Below, piece after piece: positions 1 to 4,680 of a stretch of DNA of 5,076 bases (positions are counted from its first letter, which is position 1; every line of letters begins with the position of its first letter). The position numbers and the translations under genes were made by a program. Under the pieces are notes generated by a model. The model searched no databases. It was not told the DNA's origin and was given only the letters and a program-made list of their open reading frames with translations. Where the stretch lies: the NCBI GenBank assembly GCA_025455895.1, contig JALOLQ010000197.1:1-5076 (forward strand), read 5' to 3'. Source of the DNA: Solirubrobacteraceae bacterium. Lineage in GTDB: Bacteria > Actinomycetota > Thermoleophilia > Solirubrobacterales > Solirubrobacteraceae.

Positions 1-851
1 GCCTGGCGGTCGCCGGCATCACCGGCCGCGAGGGCTCCTTCCACACGCTGAACAACCGCGCCTACGGCACGAACGTCGTCGGCGGCGTGACCCCCGGCAA
101 GGGCGGCCAGGACGTCGAGGGCATCCCCGTCTTCGACTCGTGGGCCGAGTGCGCCGCCGAGGCGCAGCCGAACGCGGCGATGATCTTCGTCCCGCCGCGC
201 TTCGCCGCCGCCTCGATCCTCGAGGCGGCCGAGGCCGGGGTCGAGCTGATCGTCGCGATCACCGAGGGCATCCCCGCCCACGACGAGCTGCGCGTCTACA
301 ACGTGCTGAAGCGCGACTTCCCCGGGACGCGGCTGGTCGGCCCGAACTGCCCGGGCATCCTCTCGCCGGGGAAGGCGAACATCGGGATCATCCCGGCGTC
401 GTTCTTCAAGGAGGGCAACGTCGGCGTCGTCTCGCGCTCGGGCACGCTGACCTACCAGATCGGCAACGAGATCGCCCAGCGCGGCTTCGGCAACAGCTCG
501 ATCGTCGGGATCGGCGGCGACCCGGTTCCCGGCAGCTCGTTCGTGGACATCGTCGCGCTGTTCGAGGCCGACCCGCAGACGGAGCTGATCGTGCTCAGCG
601 GCGAGATCGGCGGCTCGGCCGAGGAGGAGGCCGCGGAGTTCATCGCCGCGAACGTGACGAAGCCGGTGATCGGCTACATCGCCGGGTTCACCGCCCCTCC
701 GGGCAAGCAGATGGGCCATGCCGGGGCGATCGTCTCCGGCTCGTCGGGGACCGCGGCCGCGAAGGCCGAGGCGCTCGAGGCCAAGGGCGTGCGAGTCGGC
801 CGCACGCCGACGCAGGTCGCCGAGATCGCCGTCGAGATCCTCGGCGGCTGA
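1..851 (+). CDS. sucD: Succinyl-CoA ligase [ADP/GDP-forming] alpha subunit, 5'-truncated by the window edge
   Basis: This is the alpha subunit of the TCA-cycle enzyme that interconverts succinyl-CoA and succinate while making ATP or GTP. It works in the cytoplasm with the beta subunit SucC, probably encoded just left of the window. Reading starts at base 3 and 282 codons are visible. The family is about 290 residues, so only some 10-15 N-terminal residues are missing. Visible motifs in order are the nucleotide/CoA-binding GITGREGSFH, then GGVTPGKGG, GPNCPGI, the signature SRSGTLTYQ, GIGGDPVPGSSF, GEIGGSAEEE and MGHAGAIVSG. The His of the last motif (bases 717-719) is the phosphorylated catalytic histidine, and the Glu of GEIGG contacts it in characterised enzymes. 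The frame is intact to TGA at 849-851. A strong hairpin begins 6 bases later, so sucD is probably the last gene of a sucCD transcript. Identification is secure; the nucleotide preference is not visible here. Confidence 0.97.
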   Translation, partial: LAVAGITGREGSFHTLNNRAYGTNVVGGVTPGKGGQDVEGIPVFDSWAECAAEAQPNAAMIFVPPRFAAASILEAAEAGVELIVAITEGIPAHDELRVYNVLKRDFPGTRLVGPNCPGILSPGKANIGIIPASFFKEGNVGVVSRSGTLTYQIGNEIAQRGFGNSSIVGIGGDPVPGSSFVDIVALFEADPQTELIVLSGEIGGSAEEEAAEFIAANVTKPVIGYIAGFTAPPGKQMGHAGAIVSGSSGTAAAKAEALEAKGVRVGRTPTQVAEIAVEILGG

Positions 852-857
852 GCCGTG

Positions 858-882
858 GGGCGGGACCGGTACGGTCCCGCCC
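858..882 (+). terminator. Perfect inverted repeat after sucD, candidate terminator
   Basis: Arms 858-868 (GGGCGGGACCG) and 872-882 (CGGTCCCGCCC) are perfectly complementary over 11 bp with a 3-base loop (GTA). The repeat begins 6 bases after the sucD stop. There is no U-tract, as is common for candidate intrinsic terminators in high-GC actinobacteria. The right arm contains the proposed -10 of the next gene and ends one base before its GTG, so only the sucD transcript would carry the folded RNA. It could instead be an operator, or both. The structure is certain; the function is inferred. Confidence 0.6.
870..875 (+). promoter_or_regulatory. Candidate -10 element (TACGGT) of the membrane-protein gene
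   Basis: TACGGT fits the actinobacterial TANNNT -10 consensus. Eight bases (CCCGCCCA) separate it from the GTG at 884, placing the predicted transcription start at or within a base or two of the start codon. No Shine-Dalgarno sequence lies upstream. The -35 is weak at best: CTGAGC at 848-853, 16 bases upstream, overlaps the sucD stop codon. The element lies in the right arm of the 858-882 inverted repeat. Confidence 0.5.
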
Positions 883-883
883 A

Positions 884-2197
884 GTGAGCGACGGCGAAGA
901 GCGCGACGTCCGGGACTCGCTCGGCGAGCTCGAGCGGCGCCTGCTCGACCTCGCCCGCGAGTTGCGCACCGGGGCGAGCGAGGACGCCCGGATCGCCGCC
1001 GGCGCCCCGGCCGGGCCGCCGCCCGAGACCGGGGAGGCGACGCCGCCGGCGACGCCCGCACCGTCCGTGCCGCCCCCGGCTCCACCGCCGGAGCCGGACC
1101 CGGACCCGGCACCCGCCGAACCGGACCCCGAGATCGCGCGCCTCGCGGGCGAGGCCCAGCGCAAGGTCGAGGCGCTGCGCGACTCGCGCGACGGGCTCGA
1201 GCATGCGAGCGACCGCCTGCGCGAGACCGCCCAGACGGTCGTCGAGGACCACGGCCGCGCGCTCGTCCGGCTCGAGCGCGCCGCCGCTCCGCGCCCCACC
1301 CCGCCCGCGCCGCCCCCGGCGTCCCCGGCGTCCCCGCCGCCCCCGGCCGAGCCGGAGCCCGCCCCCGAGCCGGAACGCGCCGCGCCCGTCGTGCGCGCCG
1401 AGCCCGAGACCGCACTCGATCCGCTGCACCGCGCGCGCTGGGTCGCCCTCGGTCTCGGCATCGCGCTGCTGCTGCTGGTGCTCGGTGCCGCGCTGTTCGC
1501 CGGCGGCGACGAGGACGACGAGCCCGCGCCGCCGCCGCCGGGAGCGTTCGCCACACGCTTGCTGGTCGCGCCCGGCGTGCCCGATCTGGGCCTCGCCGAG
1601 GCGACCGCCGCAGCGCCCGCCGCGGCGCTGCGCGCGGTCTGCGACGGTGAGGCCGCGGCGGCGCTCGTCACCTACCCGGCGAGCGCGCCGCCCGACGTCC
1701 CGTGCCGCACCGCCGCCGTCCTCGCCGACGCCACGCTCGAGGTCCCCGCCATCGCCGTGCCCGTGCCCCGCGGAGGCGGCGGCCGGCGCTGCGTGAGCGC
1801 CGCCGGCGTCCCTGCGCTGGAGCGGACCCGGGCGGACGAGCGCGCGAGCGCCTCCCGCGCCGGCGCGGTGCGGCGGGCGGAGCGCGATGCGGCCGCCGGC
1901 GCGCGGGACGACGGCCTGCCGCCCCCGGGCATCGTCCGGGCGGCGCGCGACGCGGCCGTCGCGGCCGGCACGGCGTTCGACCGCGCCCGGCGCCTGCGCC
2001 TGCTCGCGATCAGCGCGGAGCCGGGCGGGACCTGCGTGCGCCCCGCCGGCCCGGGCTACCCGCTCGGGCGGCGCGTCGCCCTCGTCGCGTCCTCCGACGC
2101 GGCGGGGAGCACCGAGGTCGAGCGGGTCGAGGCGGGCCTGCGCACCGCACTGGGCGGCGCTCCACCGGCACGCGCCACGGTGCTCCGGCCCCGCTGA
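884..2197 (+). CDS. Single-pass membrane protein with Pro-rich/coiled-coil cytoplasmic half and a degenerate PstS-like outer domain
   Basis: I do not recognise a named gene. The protein has 437 residues from GTG at 884, the first start in frame after sucD and 8 bases downstream of a -10 hexamer. Residues 1-30 form a charged helix (GELERRLLDLARELR). Residues 40-82 are Pro/Ala/Glu-rich, 83-133 are a probable coiled coil (EIARLAGEAQRKVEALRD onward), and 135-180 are again Pro-rich with a PASPASPPPP stretch. A transmembrane helix spans about 186-206, with Arg/His before it and GGDEDDE after it. This predicts a cytoplasmic N-terminus and an external C-terminus. The outer region (about 222-437) has four Cys (253, 274, 303, 384). 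It carries pieces reminiscent of PstS phosphate-binding proteins: LRAVCDGEAAAALVTYPAS at 249-267 (compare the family's CeGeaDia.aSRp), VPAIAVPVPR at 287-296, and GYPLGRRVALVAS at 391-403 (compare sYPLsRPLfiYv). The middle of that fold is short and Arg/Ala-rich. It stands alone between sucD and an aminotransferase gene. The reading frame is secure; any ligand-binding role is inference. Confidence 0.8.
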   Translation: MSDGEERDVRDSLGELERRLLDLARELRTGASEDARIAAGAPAGPPPETGEATPPATPAPSVPPPAPPPEPDPDPAPAEPDPEIARLAGEAQRKVEALRDSRDGLEHASDRLRETAQTVVEDHGRALVRLERAAAPRPTPPAPPPASPASPPPPAEPEPAPEPERAAPVVRAEPETALDPLHRARWVALGLGIALLLLVLGAALFAGGDEDDEPAPPPPGAFATRLLVAPGVPDLGLAEATAAAPAAALRAVCDGEAAAALVTYPASAPPDVPCRTAAVLADATLEVPAIAVPVPRGGGGRRCVSAAGVPALERTRADERASASRAGAVRRAERDAAAGARDDGLPPPGIVRAARDAAVAAGTAFDRARRLRLLAISAEPGGTCVRPAGPGYPLGRRVALVASSDAAGSTEVERVEAGLRTALGGAPPARATVLRPR

Positions 2198-2234
2198 GCC
2201 CGCGGCCCGCTGATCACCGCGCGCGCGGCTTTCG

Positions 2235-2240
2235 TAGATT
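2235..2240 (+). promoter_or_regulatory. Candidate -10 element (TAGATT) of the aminotransferase gene
   Basis: TAGATT matches TANNNT and lies in one of the few AT-containing patches of the 49-base gap between the membrane-protein stop and the aminotransferase start. It ends 6 bases before GTG 2247, predicting a leaderless transcript. GGGAG at 2241-2245 is too close to the start codon to act as a ribosome binding site. No convincing -35 is visible. Confidence 0.55.
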
Positions 2241-2246
2241 GGGAGC

Positions 2247-3335
2247 GTGACCTCGATGATCTCCTTCGCCCGCGGCGCCCCGTCCCTCGACATCGTGGAC
2301 GTCGAGGGGCTCAAGCAGGCCGCCGCCGACGCGTTCACCAGCGACCCGGCCGGCACGACCGCCTACGGCACGGCGATCGGCTACGTCCCGCTGCGGCGCT
2401 GGATCGCCGAGCAGCACGGCGTGGACGAGGCGCGCGTGATCGTCACGAACGGCTCGATGCAGGCGGACGCGTTCCTCTTCGACGCGCTCGTCGAGCCGGG
2501 CGACGCGGTCGTGGTGGAGAAGCCGACCTACGACCGCACGCTGCTCGGGCTCCAGCACCGCGGCGCCGAGATCCACATGGTCGACCTCGAGCCCGACGGG
2601 ATCTCGGTCGACGGGCTGCGCGCGCTGCTCGAGAGCGGCGTGCGGCCGAAGCTCGCGCACATCATCCCGAACTTCCAGAACCCGGCCGGGTACACGCTGA
2701 GCCGCGAGAAGCGCGTCGCGCTGCTCGACCTGGCCCGCGAGCACGGGTTCACGATCTTCGAGGACGACCCGTACATCGAGATCCGCTTCTCCGGCCACGC
2801 GCTGCCGACGATGCTCTCGCTCGACGGCCCCGAGGACGAGCACGTCGTCTACGCCTCGTCGTTCTCCAAGACGGTCTGCCCCGGCATCCGCGTCGGCTAC
2901 CTCGTCGGCCCGGAGGACCTGATCGCGCGGATCACGAAGGCCGCGACGAACACGTACATCTCGCCGAACATGGTGGCCCAGTCGGTCGTCTACCAGTTCT
3001 GCGCGACCGGCCGGATCACCGGTGCGGTGGAGACGGTGAGCCGTGCGCTGGCCGAGCGCGTCGAGGCGCTCACCACGGCGCTCGGCGAGCACCTCCCGGA
3101 GGCGCGCTTCCAGGCGCCCGAGGGCGGGTACTTCATGTGGGTCGAGCTGCCCGAGGGCACCGACGTGCACGTGCTGTTCGACGCGGCGACCGAGCGCGGG
3201 GTGACGTTCGTCAAGGGCACGGACTTCCTGCTCGAGGGCGGCGAGAACACGCTGCGCCTGGCCTACTCCGGCGTCACGACCGACCAGATCGACGAGGGCG
3301 TCCGGCGGCTCGCGGAGGCGTACCGCTCGCTCTGA
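2247..3335 (+). CDS. PLP-dependent aminotransferase, class I/II, LysN/MocR-like group
   Basis: This is a cytoplasmic fold-type I aminotransferase of 362 residues, complete. The landmarks are in order: YGTAIGYVPLRRWIA (40-54), the short N-terminal segment that in this group helps shape the substrate pocket; TNGSMQADAF (67-76), which contacts the cofactor phosphate; PNFQNPAG (141-148) with Asn145; FEDDPY (171-176) with the Asp that pairs with the pyridine nitrogen; SSFSKTVCPGIRVGYL (204-219) with Lys208 as the Schiff-base lysine; PEGGYFMWVELP (291-302); and LRLAYS (336-341) with Arg337 as the likely carboxylate-binding arginine. The sequence resembles 2-aminoadipate/aromatic/branched-chain aminotransferases and the catalytic half of MocR regulators, but it lacks the N-terminal winged helix of MocR. 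Substrate cannot be read from sequence. GTG 2247 was chosen because a -10 hexamer sits 6 bases upstream; an in-frame ATG at 2256 would remove three residues. It appears monocistronic, with a new promoter before the next gene. Confidence 0.93.
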   Translation: MTSMISFARGAPSLDIVDVEGLKQAAADAFTSDPAGTTAYGTAIGYVPLRRWIAEQHGVDEARVIVTNGSMQADAFLFDALVEPGDAVVVEKPTYDRTLLGLQHRGAEIHMVDLEPDGISVDGLRALLESGVRPKLAHIIPNFQNPAGYTLSREKRVALLDLAREHGFTIFEDDPYIEIRFSGHALPTMLSLDGPEDEHVVYASSFSKTVCPGIRVGYLVGPEDLIARITKAATNTYISPNMVAQSVVYQFCATGRITGAVETVSRALAERVEALTTALGEHLPEARFQAPEGGYFMWVELPEGTDVHVLFDAATERGVTFVKGTDFLLEGGENTLRLAYSGVTTDQIDEGVRRLAEAYRSL

Positions 3336-3355
3336 GGACGCGCCCTGCGGCGTGC

Positions 3356-3361
3356 TACGCT
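3356..3361 (+). promoter_or_regulatory. Candidate -10 element (TACGCT) of the toxin-antitoxin operon, with a small overlapping palindrome
   Basis: TACGCT fits TANNNT and ends 7 bases before ATG 3369, again implying a leaderless mRNA. It overlaps a short inverted repeat, GCGT-GCT-ACGC, at 3350-3360. Phd/YefM antitoxins usually repress their own operon by binding palindromes at the promoter, so this repeat is a plausible but short operator candidate. CTGAGG at 3332-3337, overlapping the aminotransferase stop, is a weak possible -35 with an 18-base spacer. Confidence 0.5.
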
Positions 3362-3368
3362 GTGCCAC

Positions 3369-3632
3369 ATGGACGTGTCGGTCCGAGAGCTGCGCAACCA
3401 CACCGGCCGGGTGATCGCCGCGATCGAGGCCGGGACGCCGGTCGTGCTGACGGTCCACGGCCGCCCCGTCGCGGACATCGTCCCACGGCGCACGCGGGCC
3501 GAGCGGCGACCGACCGAGGACTTCCTCGCGGACCTGGACGAACTGCGGCATCTCGCCCGCGAGCTCGGCGTCACGCCGCGGGCCGAGGACTACGACCTCG
3601 GGCTCAGCACGGACGACGCGTTCGGCACGTGA
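3369..3632 (+). CDS. Type II antitoxin, Phd/YefM family (VapB-like partner)
   Basis: This small cytoplasmic protein of 87 residues should neutralise the adjacent PIN-domain toxin and autoregulate the operon. The N-terminal half (1-40) is typical Phd/YefM: MDVSVRELRNHTGRVIAAI, then AGTPVVLTVHGRPVADIVPR. In characterised members this fold dimerises and binds DNA. The C-terminal half (about 45-87) is charged and acidic near the end (EDYDLGLSTDD). It is the likely flexible segment that wraps the toxin and blocks its active site. ATG 3369 follows a -10 hexamer by 7 bases, with no ribosome binding site. Its stop overlaps the toxin start by 4 bases. By hand count, A/T-ending codons (CGA twice, CCA, GAA, CAT) are 5 of 87, more frequent than in sucD or the aminotransferase gene, consistent with horizontal acquisition. 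Family and pairing are confident; the target operator is not known. Confidence 0.9.
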   Translation: MDVSVRELRNHTGRVIAAIEAGTPVVLTVHGRPVADIVPRRTRAERRPTEDFLADLDELRHLARELGVTPRAEDYDLGLSTDDAFGT

Positions 3633-4024
3633 GCGACTACCTCGCGGACACGAGCGTGTTCGTGGCGATCGAGCACGGCCGTGAGCTCGGGGACCCGCCC
3701 GAAGGCCGCGCACGAATCTCAGTCGCCACGCTCACCGAACTGCTCGTGGGCGTCCATCGGGCCGACGATGCCCCCACCCGGGAGTGGCGCGAGCGCACGC
3801 TGGCCCGGGCCAACGCCTTCGTCCCGCTCGCGTTCGACGAACACGTCGCGGTCCGCTTGGCCGAGCTGCTCGCGGCGGCGCGGGCCGCCGGGCGGCGGGC
3901 GCCCGTCATGGACGCGATCGTCGCCGCTACGGCGCTCGCCCACGACCTCACCGTCTGGACGCAGGACGACGACTACGACGTGCTCGCCGAGCTCGCGCCC
4001 GACCTGCGCGTCGTCCGCGGCTGA
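3629..4024 (+). CDS. vapC: PIN-domain ribonuclease toxin, VapC family
   Basis: This is a type II toxin of 131 residues, a usual VapC length. VapC proteins are Mg2+-dependent endoribonucleases that cut tRNA or rRNA and arrest growth until bound by antitoxin. The PIN signature is visible: YLADTSVFVAIE at 4-15 with Asp7, ISVATLTELLVGV at 30-42 with Glu37, APVMDAIVAATALAHDLTVWT at 91-111 with Asp95, and QDDDYD at 112-117 supplying the fourth acidic residue, probably Asp113. All acidic positions are present, so the enzyme looks intact. The GTG start at 3629 shares the sequence GTGA with the antitoxin stop, the classic coupling that keeps antitoxin ahead of toxin. No independent promoter or ribosome binding site was seen. 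Codons such as GAA, GCA, CGA, TCA, CAT and GAT (10 of 131 A/T-ending by hand count) set it apart from the flanking genes. It ends 6 bases from the convergent regulator gene. The RNA target cannot be predicted here. Confidence 0.93.
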   Translation: MSDYLADTSVFVAIEHGRELGDPPEGRARISVATLTELLVGVHRADDAPTREWRERTLARANAFVPLAFDEHVAVRLAELLAAARAAGRRAPVMDAIVAATALAHDLTVWTQDDDYDVLAELAPDLRVVRG

Positions 4025-4030
4025 CGCCGC

Positions 4031-4645
4031 TCAGCGCCCGTAGCGGTCGCTCGAGAGCACGAGCTGCGCGGGGAGCGCGACGCGCGGCGGCGGCGAGGGG
4101 TCGGCGGCGACGCTCACCGTCTCGGCGACGCTCGGGGTGAGCGACACGCGCTGCCCGCCCGCGGCCTCCACGACGACCGCGTCCTCGCCCTTCTCGGCGA
4201 GCGTGCCGGTCATCCCCGGCTCGGCGCCGGCGGCCTTGAGGTAGTGCAGGAGCTCCTCGGCCTCGTTCTCCGCGTCGCCGATCGCCGCGAGCATCCGCGC
4301 TTCGAGCACCGGGCTCATCGCGTGCTCGAGGCGCTCGGCCTCCTCGTGGACCTCGTCCCAGGGGATCCCCAGCACGTCGGTGAGGAAGCGCTCGATCAGG
4401 CGGTGGCGGCGGACGATGTCCTCGGCGTGCTCGCGCCCGGAATCGGTGAACGAGATCGTCTTGTCGGCGGCGCGCGCGATGTACCCGTCGCGCTCGAGGC
4501 GGCCGAGCATCTCGTGCACCGTCGGCGGCGAGAGCTGCATCGCGCGGGCGACGTTCGCACCGGTCATCGGCAGGCCGGCCTCGTAGAGCCAGAAGATCGT
4601 CTGGAGGTACTCCTCCTCGGCGACGGTGACCTGCTCCCCGGACAT
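4031..4645 (-). CDS. DtxR-family metal-dependent repressor, MntR-like by metal-site residues
   Basis: This cytoplasmic transcription factor of 204 residues should repress metal-uptake genes, or control metal export, when loaded with metal. A winged helix spans about 8-70 (EEYLQTIFWLYE, SPPTVHEMLGRLERDGYI, ISFTDSG). The dimerisation/metal domain spans about 72-140 (RRHRLIERFLTDVLG, VHEEAERLEHAMS). An SH3/FeoA-like tail follows (EPGMTGTLAEKGEDAVVVEA to about 180), ending in a non-conserved 24-residue extension. Aligned by eye to corynebacterial DtxR (constant offset +2), the ancillary ligands His79, Glu83 and His98 are His81, Glu85 and His100. Primary ligands Glu105 and His106 are Glu107 and His108. 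DtxR Met10 and Cys102 are replaced by Glu12 and Glu104, the acidic pattern of manganese-sensing MntR. The manganese assignment is therefore inference from ligands. ATG 4645 lies 6 bases after a -10 hexamer. The gene is divergent from the SDR gene (35-base gap) and convergent with vapC. Confidence 0.9.
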   Translation of the reverse strand: MSGEQVTVAEEEYLQTIFWLYEAGLPMTGANVARAMQLSPPTVHEMLGRLERDGYIARAADKTISFTDSGREHAEDIVRRHRLIERFLTDVLGIPWDEVHEEAERLEHAMSPVLEARMLAAIGDAENEAEELLHYLKAAGAEPGMTGTLAEKGEDAVVVEAAGGQRVSLTPSVAETVSVAADPSPPPRVALPAQLVLSSDRYGR

Positions 4646-4651
4646 GCCCTG

Positions 4652-4657
4652 ATCCTA
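4652..4657 (-). promoter_or_regulatory. Candidate -10 element (TAGGAT) of the DtxR-family regulator gene
   Basis: On the minus strand, TAGGAT is followed by CAGGGC and then ATG (4645-4643). The 6-base gap implies transcription from the start codon. AGGG is too close to the ATG to serve as a normal ribosome binding site. The hexamer forms part of the left arm of the 4651-4674 palindrome, so a repressor bound there would block this promoter. No clear -35 was seen. Confidence 0.5.
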
Positions 4658-4667
4658 CCGGCGGCGG

Positions 4668-4673
4668 TAGGGT
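4668..4673 (+). promoter_or_regulatory. Candidate -10 element (TAGGGT) of the SDR gene
   Basis: TAGGGT matches TANNNT and ends 7 bases before GTG 4681, the same geometry as the other gene starts here. AGGG within it, 8 bases before the GTG, could alternatively be read as a weak ribosome binding site, so leaderless initiation is less certain for this gene than for the others. Confidence 0.45.
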
Positions 4674-4680
4674 CCCGGCC

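Larger units (their letters stand above)
4651..4674. promoter_or_regulatory. Interrupted palindrome spanning the divergent promoters, candidate operator
   Basis: Arms 4651-4660 (GATCCTACCG) and 4665-4674 (CGGTAGGGTC) are complementary at 9 of 10 positions, with a 4-base centre (GCGG). The only mismatch pairs 4653 with 4672. It fills most of the 35-base gap between the regulator and SDR starts and contains both outward-facing -10 hexamers. DtxR-family repressors bind as dimers to palindromes and often autoregulate, so this is a plausible site for the adjacent regulator. The symmetry may arise simply because two similar -10 boxes face opposite ways. I cannot match it to a known MntR box. Confidence 0.4.

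Noticed and set aside
140..883. Upstream extension of the membrane-protein frame inside sucD
   Set aside because: The extension overlaps sucD out of frame and encodes Arg-rich nonsense. The GTG at 884 has a -10 hexamer in front and begins a plausible protein.
1315..1340. Tandem 9-base units (near CCCCGGCGT) in the membrane-protein gene
   Set aside because: Two copies only, encoding Pro-Ala-Ser repeats in a proline-rich linker. This is ordinary low-complexity coding sequence.
2190..2213. Direct repeat CCCGCTGA at 2190-2197 and 2206-2213 around the membrane-protein stop
   Set aside because: Only 8 bases of GC-rich sequence, with no matching inverted repeat or mobile element. It is likely chance.
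674..2356. Long open frame on the minus strand across the sucD end and the membrane-protein gene
   Set aside because: Its translation is a mix of Arg/Gly/Ala-rich low complexity with no recognisable domain. It is antisense to two supported genes, and long spurious open frames are expected at this GC content.
848..3337. CTGAG/CTGAT sequences formed at or near stop codons as -35 elements (848-853, 2210-2215, 3332-3337)
   Set aside because: They match TTGACA at only about three positions, with spacers from 16 to 19 bases. The recurrence may simply reflect TGA stops followed by short intergenic gaps.
2214..3713. Minus-strand 499-codon open frame antisense to the aminotransferase and antitoxin
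   Set aside because: The sense-strand proteins have intact catalytic and family motifs. The antisense translation is Arg/Asp/Val-rich with no domain and is a mirror of sense codon bias.
4008..4046. Possible hairpins (GCGTC/GACGC and CCGCT/AGCGG) between the convergent vapC and regulator genes
   Set aside because: Stems of 5 bp with 10-base loops, which GC-rich DNA gives by chance. I cannot support a bidirectional terminator here.
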